Assembly: GCF_017583065.1 (NCBI RefSeq)
Contig: NZ_JAGEVL010000007.1
Coordinates: forward strand, 372,001 to 436,000
Source: Staphylococcus shinii
Lineage (GTDB): Bacteria > Bacillota > Bacilli > Staphylococcales > Staphylococcaceae
Direction: 5' to 3'
DNA: 64,000 bases
Each line of letters starts with the position of its first letter. Position 1 is the first letter of the stretch. Positions 54,068-64,000 of this stretch are shown in pieces. The notes under the pieces were generated by a model. It was not told the DNA's origin. It made no database searches and saw nothing but the letters and a program-made list of their open reading frames with translations. The position numbers and the translations under genes are program-made.

Positions 54068-55399
54068 ATGACTCATATTCAATTAGATTATGGTAAAACT
54101 TTAGAATTTTTCGGCGAACATGAATTACAGCAACAAAAAGATATAGTTAAATCAATTCACAAAACAATTCATGAAGGAACTGGTGCTGGTAGTGACTTCC
54201 TTGGGTGGATTGATCTTCCTGTAGATTATGATAAAGAAGAATTCTCGCGTATTTTAGAAGCTTCAAAACGTGTCAAAGAACATTCAGAGGTGTTTGTAGT
54301 AATTGGTATTGGTGGTTCATACTTAGGTGCACGCGCAGCTATCGAAATGCTAACATCATCATTTAGAAATAGTGACGAATTCCCAGAAATCGTCTTTGTA
54401 GGTAATCATTTATCTTCTTCTTATACACAAGAATTAATCGATTATTTAGATGGTAAAGATTTCTCAGTAAATGTTATTTCTAAATCAGGTACTACGACTG
54501 AACCAGCAGTTTCATTCAGATTATTTAAACAACTACTAGAAAATAAATATGGTAAAGAAGAAGCGAAAAATCGTATCTTTGCAACAACAGATAAAGAAAA
54601 AGGTGCGTTAAAGCAACTTGCAACTAATGAAGGTTATGAAACATTTGTTGTGCCGGATGATATTGGTGGACGTTATTCAGTATTAACTGCAGTTGGTTTA
54701 TTACCGATTGCTGTTGCAGGTATTGATATTAAAACAATGATGGAAGGTGCAGCAAAAGCACGTAAAGAATTGTCTTCAGAAGATCTAGAAGAAAATATTG
54801 CATATCAATATGCAACAATTCGTAACGTTTTATATGCAAAAGGTTATGACACAGAAATGTTGATTAACTATGAACCATCAATGCAATATTTTAATGAATG
54901 GTGGAAACAATTATTTGGTGAGTCAGAAGGTAAGGACTATAAGGGTATTTATCCTTCTAGTGCTAACTACACAACAGATTTACATTCACTTGGACAATAT
55001 GTTCAAGAAGGTCGTCGTTTCTTATTTGAAACAGTTGTGAAAGTTAATAACCCTAAACATGATATTACTATCGAAGAAGACACTGATAATTTAGACGGTT
55101 TAAATTATTTAGCTGGTAAATCTATAGACGAAGTAAATACGAAAGCATTTGAAGGTACATTGTTAGCACATACTGATGGTGGTGTACCTAATATTGTTGT
55201 AAATATCCCTCGTTTAGACGAAGAAACATTCGGCTATATCGTTTACTTCTTTGAATTAGCATGTGCTATGAGCGGTTATCAATTAGGCGTTAATCCATTT
55301 AACCAGCCTGGAGTTGAAGCATATAAACAAAATATGTTTGCTTTATTAGGTAAACCAGGTTTTGAAGATAAAAAAGAAGAATTAGAAAAACGTTTATAA
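54068..55399 (+). CDS. pgi: Glucose-6-phosphate isomerase
   Basis: 443 aa, the short Gram-positive type. [39 protein letters not shown] and [18 protein letters not shown] are the sugar-phosphate and catalytic segments. Interconverts glucose-6-phosphate and fructose-6-phosphate in glycolysis. TGGAGG precedes ATG 54068. A ~200-bp intergenic repeat follows. Confidence 0.96.
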   Translation: MTHIQLDYGKTLEFFGEHELQQQKDIVKSIHKTIHEGTGAGSDFLGWIDLPVDYDKEEFSRILEASKRVKEHSEVFVVIGIGGSYLGARAAIEMLTSSFRNSDEFPEIVFVGNHLSSSYTQELIDYLDGKDFSVNVISKSGTTTEPAVSFRLFKQLLENKYGKEEAKNRIFATTDKEKGALKQLATNEGYETFVVPDDIGGRYSVLTAVGLLPIAVAGIDIKTMMEGAAKARKELSSEDLEENIAYQYATIRNVLYAKGYDTEMLINYEPSMQYFNEWWKQLFGESEGKDYKGIYPSSANYTTDLHSLGQYVQEGRRFLFETVVKVNNPKHDITIEEDTDNLDGLNYLAGKSIDEVNTKAFEGTLLAHTDGGVPNIVVNIPRLDEETFGYIVYFFELACAMSGYQLGVNPFNQPGVEAYKQNMFALLGKPGFEDKKEELEKRL

Positions 55400-55454
55400 T
55401 TCATCAACACACTGTTATAGAGCATATAATTAACTGATGTTAATTTTATATTTG

Positions 55455-55660
55455 AGGAGGCTGGGACAAATTAATTGTTTCAGCCTTAATCATTGTATTG
55501 GCAGTAATTTAAAGTCCCGCTACTTAATTAGTTGAGTTAGTGGGACTTATGCATGAGCATTAGCTCTCGTAAATCTTTTATTCCTTTTAATTCTAGTCAT
55601 TTTTGCCGAGATGGGATGAAGAAATCTTTTAAATAAATTAGATTTCTTCGTCTAACTCGC
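55455..55660 (+). repeat. Intergenic repeat, copy A (GAGGAGGCTGGGACAAAT type)
   Basis: About 200 bp after pgi, related over its length to copy B at 57768: shared blocks include GAGGAGGCTGGGACAAAT, ATTGTATTGGCAGTA, GAGTTAGTGGGACTTATGCAT and a final AGATTT hairpin. It holds stems at 55512-55548 (AAGTCCCGC...GTGGGACTT) and 55618-55649 (GAAGAAATCT...AGATTTCTTC). No coding potential; structured RNA end or mobile repeat. Confidence 0.65.
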
Positions 55661-55904
55661 TTTTCTTCTTATACATACGAACATTTTGCAAACTTATTAA
55701 TTAAAGTAAATATTAGTGTGGTTATTATTTTTTTCATTTTCTTCAAAATTAGTGCTAATCGAAAGTATAAATAATCATTCGATGACGCCTTTAAAGTTAT
55801 GTCGTTCTTAAGACTGATTTATATTATATTGAACGCTTTATAGTTTTAAAAAAGCAACTTTACACTTATAATTATAAAGAATAGTGATGACGAGGATGGA
55901 TTTG

Positions 55905-56480
55905 ATGACAGAGGAACAAGTACAGTATTGGTTTGATATATTTGGGAATTTAGGATACATCGCAGGATTTCTATTACCATTTATTGAGGCATTTATTCCT
56001 ATTCTACCAATCATTGTGTTTGTAATCGTGAACGTTAATGCATTTGGTTGGTTCGTAGGTACTTTATTAGCTTGGCTAGGTACTGTAGTTGGAAGTTACA
56101 TTGTATTTTTAATTTTTAGAAGGTTAACACATACAAAATATATGCAAAAAATTCAACAGCGGACATCAGTTCAGCGTTTAATACATTTTATTGATAGAAA
56201 AGGTGTCATCCCTATTTTTATCTTAATGTGTTTTCCATTCACACCAAGTGCACTAGTTAATATTGTGGCAAGTTTATCTCATATTAAAGCGCACGCTTAT
56301 CTAATTGTACTAATAGCATCTAAATTTATAATGATTGGTCTTATTGGATGGTTAGGTAATGACATTACAACACTTTTCACTAATCCGATAAGGCTGATAA
56401 CTATAGTGTTAGTGATTGCTATAGTGTGGTTCGTTGGTAGAAAACTAGAGAAACATTTTATGCATTCGTCAGAGGAGTGA
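55905..56480 (+). CDS. TVP38/TMEM64 (VTT-domain) membrane protein
   Basis: 191 aa from ATG 55905, which follows GAGGATGG; earlier in-frame GTG/ATG codons (55884-55896) lie at or before that site. About five helices; LPFIEAFIPILPIIVFVIVN and ILMCFPFTPSALVNIVASLS are the paired family motifs (proline-flanked re-entrant segments shared with DedA). DedA relatives recycle lipid carriers, but this branch is uncharacterised. The stop is 4 bp before spsA, so it heads the spsA-spsB unit. Confidence 0.8.
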   Translation: MTEEQVQYWFDIFGNLGYIAGFLLPFIEAFIPILPIIVFVIVNVNAFGWFVGTLLAWLGTVVGSYIVFLIFRRLTHTKYMQKIQQRTSVQRLIHFIDRKGVIPIFILMCFPFTPSALVNIVASLSHIKAHAYLIVLIASKFIMIGLIGWLGNDITTLFTNPIRLITIVLVIAIVWFVGRKLEKHFMHSSEE

Positions 56481-56484
56481 CAAC

Positions 56485-57003
56485 TTGCGAAAATTATTAA
56501 AACATTTGATTTCCATTATATTTGCGATTATTATTGTACTATTGATTCAGGCATTTGTACTTACAGGATCAGTGATAAAAGACGATAAAATGGCCCCAAA
56601 TCTAAAACAAGGTGATCGTGTTATTGTTAATAAAATAAAAACGACATTTAATTTTTTAGATAATAATGATATTATTATGTATCGTAACGGAAAAGAAATC
56701 CAGTTTAGTAGAATTATCGGAAAACCTGGGCAATCTATTTCATTTAAAAATGGTTCATTATATAGAGATGATAGGAAAGTAAATGAGCCGTATACAAAGA
56801 ATAGCATTAATAACTTGTCACTTAGAAACCTTAAAGATTCTGAAAGTGATATTATTCCACCGAATGCTTATTTTGTACTTAATGATAATCGTGAAAATAA
56901 AAACGATTCAAGAACATTAGGTTTCGTCCATCAGAAAGATATCATTGGCAACACAAGCTTAAGATATTATCCGTTTGAAAATTTTACAGTGACTTTTAAT
57001 TAA
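56485..57003 (+). CDS. spsA: Inactive type I signal peptidase homologue SpsA
   Basis: 172 aa from TTG 56485 (AGAGGAG upstream). One membrane anchor (residues 8-27), then an S26-type fold. Compared with SpsB the catalytic serine is K35 (SVIKDDKMAPNLKQGDRVIVN region, split here) and the catalytic lysine is S75 (QFSRIIGKPG), so the dyad is lost. S. aureus SpsA is likewise inactive but with other substitutions. The rest of the fold, including NDNRENKNDSRTLG, is kept. Role unknown, perhaps regulatory. Confidence 0.92.
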   Translation: MRKLLKHLISIIFAIIIVLLIQAFVLTGSVIKDDKMAPNLKQGDRVIVNKIKTTFNFLDNNDIIMYRNGKEIQFSRIIGKPGQSISFKNGSLYRDDRKVNEPYTKNSINNLSLRNLKDSESDIIPPNAYFVLNDNRENKNDSRTLGFVHQKDIIGNTSLRYYPFENFTVTFN

Positions 57004-57021
57004 ATAAACGAGGTGAAGGAA

Positions 57022-57615
57022 TTGAGAAAAGAAATAGTAGAATGGATTGTGTCCATCGTTGTTGCAGTGGCCTTAGTATTGCTAATTGTTAACTTCGTAG
57101 GGAAATCATATACAGTTAAAGGGGACTCTATGGATCCTACATTAAAAGATGGGGAACGCGTTATTGTTAATTTAATTGGTCAACGATTTGGAGATGTTGA
57201 AAAAGGTAACGTTATTGTCTTCCATGCAACTAAGGATAATGATTATGTTAAACGTGTTATCGGTACAGCAGGGGATAACATTGAATATAAAGAAGATCAG
57301 TTATTTGTTAATGGTAAAAAAGTAGATGAACCTTATTTAGATTATAATGAAAAACATAAAGATTATAATTATATAACTGGTAGTTTTACAACAAAAGAGA
57401 TGAACGAACAAACTGAAGGTTTAGATAAAGTAAAAGATAAAAATAAAATCCCAGAAGGTAAATTACTTGTATTGGGTGACAACCGTGAAGTAAGTAAAGA
57501 TAGTCGTTCGTTTGGTTTAATTGACGAAGACCAAGTTGTTGGTAAAGTGTCGTTTAGTTTTTGGCCATTAAATGAAATGAAATTTGGATTTAATCCAGAT
57601 ACAAAGTATGAATAA
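57022..57615 (+). CDS. spsB: Type I signal peptidase SpsB
   Basis: 197 aa from TTG 57022: GAGGTG is 6 bp away and MRKEIVEWIVSIVVAV matches the S. aureus start; GTG 57013 lies in the ribosome site. The dyad is intact with the same numbering as S. aureus: S36 (VKGDSMDPTL) and K77 (DYVKRVIG). Box GDNREVSKDSRSFG follows. Essential enzyme that removes signal peptides from secreted proteins. Confidence 0.96.
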   Translation: MRKEIVEWIVSIVVAVALVLLIVNFVGKSYTVKGDSMDPTLKDGERVIVNLIGQRFGDVEKGNVIVFHATKDNDYVKRVIGTAGDNIEYKEDQLFVNGKKVDEPYLDYNEKHKDYNYITGSFTTKEMNEQTEGLDKVKDKNKIPEGKLLVLGDNREVSKDSRSFGLIDEDQVVGKVSFSFWPLNEMKFGFNPDTKYE

Positions 57616-57629
57616 TAAAATATTGAGAG

Positions 57630-57674
57630 TAGGGCAATGAAATTTTATTAACTAAATAAGATTTCATTGCCCTA
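57630..57674 (+). terminator. spsB terminator
   Basis: TAGGGCAATGAAATtTTAT / ATAAGATTTCATTGCCCTA stem followed by ACTTATT; T-run weak. Confidence 0.75.
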
Positions 57675-57767
57675 ACTTATTATAAAATAAAAGGTTTAAT
57701 GTTATGAATATACTTATATTTTAAAAGTACAATCATAATGCAAAAAACTAACGTAAAGAATATGTAA

Positions 57768-57960
57768 GAGGAGGCTGGGACAAATATAATAATTGTCTTA
57801 GCCTCAATTATTGTATTGGCAGTATGTTACTGGATAAAGAATTAAAGCCTTGTTACTCAATTTATTGAGTAAGTGGGATTTATGCATAGCCTTCATCTGA
57901 GGTGGAAAGACGAGATCTTTTTAAAGAAATTAGATTTTTATTCGACCATTTTCTAATATT
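57768..57960 (+). repeat. Intergenic repeat, copy B
   Basis: About 190 bp after spsB, related to copy A (55455-55660). Same order of blocks: GAGGAGGCTGGGACAAAT, ATTGTATTGGCAGTA, a TACTCAATTTATTGAGTA hairpin, GTGGGATTTATGCAT and an AGATTTTTATTCGAC end. Sequence identity is partial, so the copies are not recent. Confidence 0.65.
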
Positions 57961-58092
57961 CCATAAACTATTATTAATTAATCAAAATTACAGTAAAGAC
58001 ATATACTAATATATTCGACGTCTAAGGTGTCAGAATAGTTATACACAACCATATATATGTTAAAATATGAGTCAAAGGAGTTGGCGTAAATC

Positions 58093-61000
58093 ATGGAATT
58101 AAATGCTTATATTGGCAGAGCAGGCACAGGGAAGTCAAAAGCAATAATTGAAGAAATTAAAACAAAAATGCGAGAAGATCCATTAGGCGATCCTATTGTC
58201 TTAATTGCGCCTACACAAAATACTTTTCAACTTGAGCAATCATTCGTAAATGATGAATCACTAAATGGTAGTTTGAGAACCGAAGTTTTACACTTTGAAC
58301 GATTAAGTTATCGTGTATTTCAAGAAGTTGGTGGCTTGGTAGAACAACAATTATCTAAAGCAGGAACTGAAATGATGATTTATGACATCATACAGCAACA
58401 TCAATCAGAATTGAAATTATACCGTTCTCAAGTTAAATATTATGGATTTAGTGAAAAGCTCTATGAACAAATACAAGATTTTAAAAAATATGCGGTAACA
58501 CCGCAACAATTAAATGATTATATTTCAGAAAATGATTTACAAACAAGAACAAAACATAAGTTACAAGATATTGCACTGGTTTATAAACATTTAGAAGATA
58601 GAATTGACGGGACATATGTATCTACTGAAGATAGTTTGCAAAGATTCATCACGATGATGGAACAATCTGAATGGTTGAAACGAGCAGAAATCTATATTGA
58701 TGGGTTTCATAACTTCTCGACATTAGAGTATCAAATTATCCGTAGTTTAGTTAAATACGCTAAAAAAGTTACGGTTGTATTAACAACTGATGGCGATAAA
58801 GATATGTTTAGTTTATTTAGAAAACCTTCGGAATCATTGACACATATAGAAGAAATTGCAAATAATCTCAACGTAGGATTACATACTAAGCGTTTTGATG
58901 AAGTGTACCGTTTTGAGAATTCTGACCTAGTCAATTTAGAGCGTAATTTTAATGCATTACAATTTGAACCTAGAGTGTCAAATGGTGATATAGCGATTTT
59001 AGAAGCTAGTGGGATGAGAGAGGAAATAAATGAAGTTGCTCGTCGTATTTTAAGAGAAACACGTGAAAAAGGATATAGGTTTCAAGACATCGCTATTTTA
59101 TATAGAGATGAAGCCTATGCTTATCTCATGGAGTCGATTTTGCCGCAATTTGACATACCATATAACATCGATGTAAAGCCGTCAATGACACATCATCCTA
59201 TTATGGAAATGATAAGATCATTGATAGAAGTAATACAAACCAATTGGAATTTCGATCCACTTATGCGGCTTTTTAAAACGGATATTCTGTCGAAGAAATT
59301 TAAGGATAGTCATTACTTAATAGATACATTAGAGAATTTTGTTTTAGAACGTGGTATTTATGGCAAACGTTGGTTGGATGAAAAATATTTTGATATTGAA
59401 CAATTTAGAAAAATGGGTCTAAAACGACAGCCATTAACAGATGAAGAACGTGAGACTTTTGAACGCGTTATTCAGATGAAAACAGATGTCATCAATAAAG
59501 TGATGATTTTTGAAGAGCGTATGAATCATGCAACAACAGCTATTGAATTTGCAACTGCTTTCTATGAATCATTGGAAGCTTTCGACTTACCAAGCCAATT
59601 AATGACCGAACGTGATACGTTAGATTTTAACGGCCAACATAAAGACGCTGAAGAAATTGACCAGATATGGCATGGATTTATTCAAACACTGGATGACTTA
59701 GTCACTGTGTTTGGCGAGCAAACGATGTCTAAATCACGTTTTCTAGAATTGCTTGATATTGGTTTAGAACAGTTAGAGTTTGTAATGATTCCACAGAAAC
59801 TTGATCAAGTAAGTGTTGGTACTATGGACTTAGCAAAAGTAGATAACAAACAGCACGTATATTTAGTAGGGGCAAATGATGGCGTTATACCGCAAACCGT
59901 TTCATCTTCAAGTTTAATTACGGACGAAGAGAAGAAATATTTTCAAGAACAATCCTCTATAGAATTAAGTCCTACGGCAGACATATTGCAAATGGATGAA
60001 GCATTTGTATGTTATATTGCGATGACGCGTAGCTGTAAGCAGGTTACATTTTCATACTCACTCATGGGTTCTGGCGGCGATCAAAAAGAACCGAGCCCAT
60101 TTTTAAGTCAAATTCAACAATTATTTACTAATTTAGAAGTTCAAAATATACATCATCAACATCAAGCGCAACCACTCACTTTAATGGAACATCCGCATCA
60201 AACTAAAATTGCTTTGTTCGAATCGTTAAAGGCTTGGTTAGATGATGAAATTGTTGCAGAAACTTGGTTAGATACATATCAAGTAATGCGAGATGATGAA
60301 AGTTTAAATGATGGTTTAGATTACTTATTATCTGCTTTAACTTATGATAATGAAACGGTTCAATTAAGTGAATCTTTATCTAAAGAATTGTACGGTTCTA
60401 CAATTAACGCAAGTGTGTCTAGATTTGAAGGTTATCAAGCTTGTCCCTTTAAACACTTTGCGTCACATGGTTTACGTTTAAACGAACGTACAAAATACAA
60501 ATTGGAAAACTTTGATCTGGGAGATATTTTCCACCAAGTATTAAAATTCATCTCAGAAAAAGTGAATGGTGATTTTAAGAATCTAAATCCAAAACAAATT
60601 CATAAGCTAACAGTTGAAGCATTAAGTGAAATATTGCCTGAAGTACAATTTAACTTATTAAATTCAACAGCCTATTACCGTTATTTATCTCAACGTATTG
60701 GTGCAATTGTAGAAACGACTTTAACGGCATTAAAATATCAAGGTAACTATACTAAATTTACGCCACAACGATTTGAAGCTGGTTTTAGAAGAAAACCAAA
60801 AGATAATAGCGAATTATTAGCCAAACCATTATATACAAAACAAGGTATACCTATAAATATACGTGGACAGATTGATCGGATAGATACGTATAAAAATGGC
60901 GAAGAGAGTTTTGTAAATATTATTGACTATAAGTCATCTAAATATAGTGGAACTTTGGATTTAACAAAAGTTTATTACGGTATGCAAATGCAAATGATGA

Positions 61001-61560
61001 CCTATATGGATATCGTACTTCAAAATAAATCACGTCTAGGATTAACAGACCTCACTAAACCTGGCGGGCTATTGTATTTCCATGTACATGAACCTCGTAT
61101 TAAACTAGCATGGAACCAATTGTCGGAAGAAAAAAGAGACTCTGAATTCATTCAATCCTTCAAGTTAAGTGGCTTGCTAAATAGTGATGAATCAGTATTA
61201 GATGCTTTTGATAGTAGATTGGAGCCAAGTTATAATTCTGATATTGTACCCTTAGGTTTGAAAAAAGATGGCGCTATTAAAAGTAATAGTAAGGTTGCAG
61301 ACGAAGATACTATTTACAAATTAATTCATCATAATAAACAAAACTTTATTGAAACGGCATCAAATATTATGGATGGACATACAGAAGTAGCGCCGATGAA
61401 ATATAATCAGACGTTACCATGTGACTTTTGTAGTTATAAATCAGTCTGCCATGTAGACGGTATGATAGATAGTAAACGTTATCGTACAGTTGACGAGTCT
61501 ATTGATCCATTAGAAGAAGTGCAGAATGTGATTGTAGAAAGTGAGGACGATGGAAAATGA
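58093..61560 (+). CDS. addB: ATP-dependent helicase/nuclease subunit AddB (RexB)
   Basis: 1155 aa. Walker [15 protein letters not shown] starts at residue 8. The C-terminal RecB-type nuclease has [11 protein letters not shown], and four cysteines for a 4Fe-4S cluster: one in [10 protein letters not shown] and three in [11 protein letters not shown]. With AddA it processes double-strand breaks for recombination and degrades foreign linear DNA, stopping at Chi. AAAGGAG precedes ATG 58093; the stop overlaps the addA start (ATGA). Confidence 0.97.
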   Translation: MELNAYIGRAGTGKSKAIIEEIKTKMREDPLGDPIVLIAPTQNTFQLEQSFVNDESLNGSLRTEVLHFERLSYRVFQEVGGLVEQQLSKAGTEMMIYDIIQQHQSELKLYRSQVKYYGFSEKLYEQIQDFKKYAVTPQQLNDYISENDLQTRTKHKLQDIALVYKHLEDRIDGTYVSTEDSLQRFITMMEQSEWLKRAEIYIDGFHNFSTLEYQIIRSLVKYAKKVTVVLTTDGDKDMFSLFRKPSESLTHIEEIANNLNVGLHTKRFDEVYRFENSDLVNLERNFNALQFEPRVSNGDIAILEASGMREEINEVARRILRETREKGYRFQDIAILYRDEAYAYLMESILPQFDIPYNIDVKPSMTHHPIMEMIRSLIEVIQTNWNFDPLMRLFKTDILSKKFKDSHYLIDTLENFVLERGIYGKRWLDEKYFDIEQFRKMGLKRQPLTDEERETFERVIQMKTDVINKVMIFEERMNHATTAIEFATAFYESLEAFDLPSQLMTERDTLDFNGQHKDAEEIDQIWHGFIQTLDDLVTVFGEQTMSKSRFLELLDIGLEQLEFVMIPQKLDQVSVGTMDLAKVDNKQHVYLVGANDGVIPQTVSSSSLITDEEKKYFQEQSSIELSPTADILQMDEAFVCYIAMTRSCKQVTFSYSLMGSGGDQKEPSPFLSQIQQLFTNLEVQNIHHQHQAQPLTLMEHPHQTKIALFESLKAWLDDEIVAETWLDTYQVMRDDESLNDGLDYLLSALTYDNETVQLSESLSKELYGSTINASVSRFEGYQACPFKHFASHGLRLNERTKYKLENFDLGDIFHQVLKFISEKVNGDFKNLNPKQIHKLTVEALSEILPEVQFNLLNSTAYYRYLSQRIGAIVETTLTALKYQGNYTKFTPQRFEAGFRRKPKDNSELLAKPLYTKQGIPINIRGQIDRIDTYKNGEESFVNIIDYKSSKYSGTLDLTKVYYGMQMQMMTYMDIVLQNKSRLGLTDLTKPGGLLYFHVHEPRIKLAWNQLSEEKRDSEFIQSFKLSGLLNSDESVLDAFDSRLEPSYNSDIVPLGLKKDGAIKSNSKVADEDTIYKLIHHNKQNFIETASNIMDGHTEVAPMKYNQTLPCDFCSYKSVCHVDGMIDSKRYRTVDESIDPLEEVQNVIVESEDDGK

Positions 61561-64000
61561 GTCAAATACCAGTGAAACCTGAAAATACGAGGTGGACAGA
61601 TAACCAATGGAAGAGTATTTATGCAAAGGGACAAGATATACTTGTTGCAGCTGCTGCAGGTTCTGGTAAAACTGCCGTACTAGTAGAGCGCATTATACAA
61701 CGTATTATTAAAGATAAAATTGATGTTGATAAACTCCTAGTTGTCACATTTACGAATGCAAGTGCGAGAGAAATGAAACACCGCGTAGACCAAAGAATTC
61801 AAGAAGCTTCAAATGAGGACCCAAATAACACACATTTAAAAAATCAGCGAGTAAAGATACATCAAGCGCAGATATCTACGTTACATAGTTTTTGTTTGAA
61901 ATTAATTCAACACCACTATGATGTGCTTGATATCGATCCTAATTTTAGAACGAGCAGTGAAGCTGAAAATATATTGCTACTTGAACAGACAATAGATGAA
62001 GTATTAGAAAAACATTACGACCAGCTAGATTCTAACTTTATTGATTTAACGGAACAATTATCATCTGATCGTAATGATAATCAACTACGTAACACAGTTA
62101 AAGAAATGTTTTATTTTAGCGTGGCGAACCCAAACCCAATGGCTTGGTTGGAGCAGTTATCAGCACCATATGATGATGTTACAAAGCAAGATGACTTATT
62201 AAAGTTATTAAGTGATTTAGCTATGGTCTTTATGAATTCTGCATTGGAAGCGCTGAATAAAAGCTATGATTTATTCATGATGCTAGAAGAAGTGGATAAA
62301 CAAGTTGAGGTCTTAGAAAAAGAGCGTCGTTTTATTGCCCAAGCGATGGAAGGCGGTATATTAAATACACAAGTTATCGCCGATCATCAGTTTGAAGCAC
62401 GTTTTCCAGCTAAGAATAAAAAAATAAAAGAAGCCAATGAGATGATGCTAGATGCATACGATGATGGTAAAAAACATTACGATCAATACAAAGCATTGGT
62501 AACTAAAGTACAAGAAGATTATTTTTCGCGTAATGCTGAAGATTTAAAATTGGATATGCAGCGTTTAGCGCCTAGAGTAGCATATTTAGCACAAGTAACA
62601 GCAGATGTGATTGAGTTATTTAATCAAAAGAAACGTAGCAGAAATTTACTTGATTTTTCGGATTATGAACATTTTGCATTGCGGGTATTGATGAATGAAG
62701 ATGGTGCCCCATCAGACATCGCTGATATGTATCGCAATCAATTCGAAGAAATACTTGTGGATGAATACCAAGACACCAACCGTGTACAAGAGCAAATTAT
62801 TGCATGTATTAAACGAGGTAGTGAGGCAGATGGGAATTTATTTATGGTAGGCGATGTAAAGCAGTCTATTTATAAATTTAGACAAGCGGACCCCAGTTTA
62901 TTCATAGGAAAGTATAACCGTTTTACATTAGATGGTTCAGAGAATGGTATGCGCATAGATTTATCACAAAATTTCCGTTCTAGAAAAGAAGTCTTGACTA
63001 CAACGAACTATTTATTTAAGCATATGATGGATGAAGCGGTTGGAGAAATTGTATATGATGATGCTGCACAACTTTATTACGGCGCACCTTTCGATAATGA
63101 GCCGCATGACGTTCAGATGAATATGTTAGTTGAAGATGCTTCTTCGGACTTAAATGGTTCGGAACAAGAAGCAGAATATATTGTTCAACAAGTAGAAAAA
63201 ATTATGTCAGAGCATGAAATTTATGATATGAAAACTGAGCAGTATCGAAAACCTAGTTATAAAGATATCGTTATTTTGGAACGTTCTTATGGACAGGCAC
63301 GTAAGATACAACAAGCGTTTAAGGATCATAACATTCCTTTTCATGTTAATAGTAAAGAGGGATACTTTGAACAGACTGAAGTACAACTTATATTGTCTTT
63401 TTTAAGAACAGTAGATAACCCACTACAAGATATTTATTTAGTTGGACTCATGCGTTCTGTGATTTACCAGTTTACTGAGGATGAATTATCAAATATCAGG
63501 GTGTTTAGTCCCAATGATGATTATTTTTATCAATCGATACAGCATTATATAGCAAATGATGTGGCTAATAAAAAATTAGTCGCTAAACTAGAAGCTTTCT
63601 TGAAAGATATTGAAATATATCAACGTTATAGCCAAAGTCATCCTGTCTATCAACTAATCGATAAGTTTTATAATGACCATTATGTTATTCAATATTTTAG
63701 TGGCATTGTCGGTGGTAAAGGAAGACGTGCAAATTTGTACGGGTTATTTAATAAAGCGGTAGAATTTGAAAATTCTAGTTTCCGTGGGTTGTATCAATTT
63801 ATCCGTTTTATAGATGAATTAATAGAACGAGGTAAAGACTTTGGTGAAGAAAATATTGTTGGTCCAAATGATGACGTTGTACGAATGATGACGATTCATA
63901 GTAGTAAAGGATTAGAATTCCCATTCGTAATTTATTCAGGACTATCGAGACGTTTTAGAAGAGATGATTTGCACAGACCAGTAATTTTAAATCAAAGTTA
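61557..64000 (+). CDS. addA: ATP-dependent helicase/nuclease subunit AddA (3' truncated by window)
   Basis: About 814 codons of an enzyme of roughly 1,200 aa; the frame is open to the edge. Starts at ATG 61557 within the addB stop. UvrD/RecB helicase motifs: Walker [16 protein letters not shown] (residues 32-46), [11 protein letters not shown], Walker [11 protein letters not shown] near 401, [15 protein letters not shown], and [12 protein letters not shown] near the end of the window. The C-terminal nuclease lies beyond. Confidence 0.97.
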   Translation, partial: MSQIPVKPENTRWTDNQWKSIYAKGQDILVAAAAGSGKTAVLVERIIQRIIKDKIDVDKLLVVTFTNASAREMKHRVDQRIQEASNEDPNNTHLKNQRVKIHQAQISTLHSFCLKLIQHHYDVLDIDPNFRTSSEAENILLLEQTIDEVLEKHYDQLDSNFIDLTEQLSSDRNDNQLRNTVKEMFYFSVANPNPMAWLEQLSAPYDDVTKQDDLLKLLSDLAMVFMNSALEALNKSYDLFMMLEEVDKQVEVLEKERRFIAQAMEGGILNTQVIADHQFEARFPAKNKKIKEANEMMLDAYDDGKKHYDQYKALVTKVQEDYFSRNAEDLKLDMQRLAPRVAYLAQVTADVIELFNQKKRSRNLLDFSDYEHFALRVLMNEDGAPSDIADMYRNQFEEILVDEYQDTNRVQEQIIACIKRGSEADGNLFMVGDVKQSIYKFRQADPSLFIGKYNRFTLDGSENGMRIDLSQNFRSRKEVLTTTNYLFKHMMDEAVGEIVYDDAAQLYYGAPFDNEPHDVQMNMLVEDASSDLNGSEQEAEYIVQQVEKIMSEHEIYDMKTEQYRKPSYKDIVILERSYGQARKIQQAFKDHNIPFHVNSKEGYFEQTEVQLILSFLRTVDNPLQDIYLVGLMRSVIYQFTEDELSNIRVFSPNDDYFYQSIQHYIANDVANKKLVAKLEAFLKDIEIYQRYSQSHPVYQLIDKFYNDHYVIQYFSGIVGGKGRRANLYGLFNKAVEFENSSFRGLYQFIRFIDELIERGKDFGEENIVGPNDDVVRMMTIHSSKGLEFPFVIYSGLSRRFRRDDLHRPVILNQS

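Overview
The window is AT-rich, low-GC Firmicutes DNA. Its gene content and order (sufCDSUB, lipA, dltXABCD, the mnh Na+/H+ antiporter operon, rocD-gudB-glpQ-argHG-pgi-spsAB-addBA) match the Staphylococcus core chromosome. Many products are close to, but clearly different from, their S. aureus counterparts. A coagulase-negative Staphylococcus is most likely; the species cannot be fixed by eye. No tRNA, rRNA or CRISPR array was seen.

Layout. (1) 1-2750 is accessory DNA. It holds the C-terminus of what looks like a small terminase subunit (phage or phage-satellite origin), a GyrI-like protein, a secreted 178-aa protein paired with a 66-aa two-helix membrane protein, an IS1182-family transposase remnant, and a small membrane ORF broken by TGA. 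(2) 2.8-4.9 kb, minus strand: a CNNM/CBS membrane protein and PopT (DUF368), divergent from suf. (3) 5.1-10.96 kb: the Fe-S assembly operon sufCDSUB with its promoter and terminator. (4) 11-21.9 kb: GNAT acetyltransferase, a second CNNM/CBS protein, nitronate monooxygenase, DUF72, TauE, metallophosphatase, lipoyl synthase, YutD, DUF3055, an orphan HEPN/DUF86 protein, a NagD-type HAD phosphatase and a D-2-hydroxyacid dehydrogenase. (5) 22.2-26.8 kb: dltXABCD, teichoic acid D-alanylation. (6) 26.9-31.3 kb: small Fe-S and thiol proteins (Nfu, YuzD, YuzB, HesB/IscA type) between two type II NADH dehydrogenase-like flavoproteins. (7) 31.5-36.5 kb: aminopeptidase, NhaC-like antiporter, thioesterase, and an FAD oxidoreductase behind a perfect Zur-type operator. 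(8) 36.6-44.5 kb: mnhABCDEFG (minus), KapB, cyclophilin, S1-domain protein. (9) 44.5-45.8 kb: gene-poor stretch with small membrane ORFs. (10) 45.8-53.7 kb: OYE-family reductase, ornithine/glutamate catabolism (rocD, gudB), glpQ, argGH. (11) 54-64 kb: pgi, a TVP38-type membrane protein, signal peptidases spsA (inactive) and spsB (active), and addBA, which runs off the right edge.

Functionally the core part joins Fe-S cofactor supply (suf, nfu, HesB, lipA), respiration and ion homeostasis (NDH-2, Mnh, NhaC), envelope building (dlt, PopT, SpsB), nitrogen metabolism (rocD, gudB, argGH) and DNA repair (AddAB). The points most worth a second look are the accessory left end with its secreted/membrane protein pair, the Zur-type operator at 36.45 kb, the reciprocal Ser/Lys exchange in SpsA, a recurring GAGACAT...ATGTCTC terminator hairpin family, and a pair of ~200-bp related intergenic repeats near pgi and spsB.
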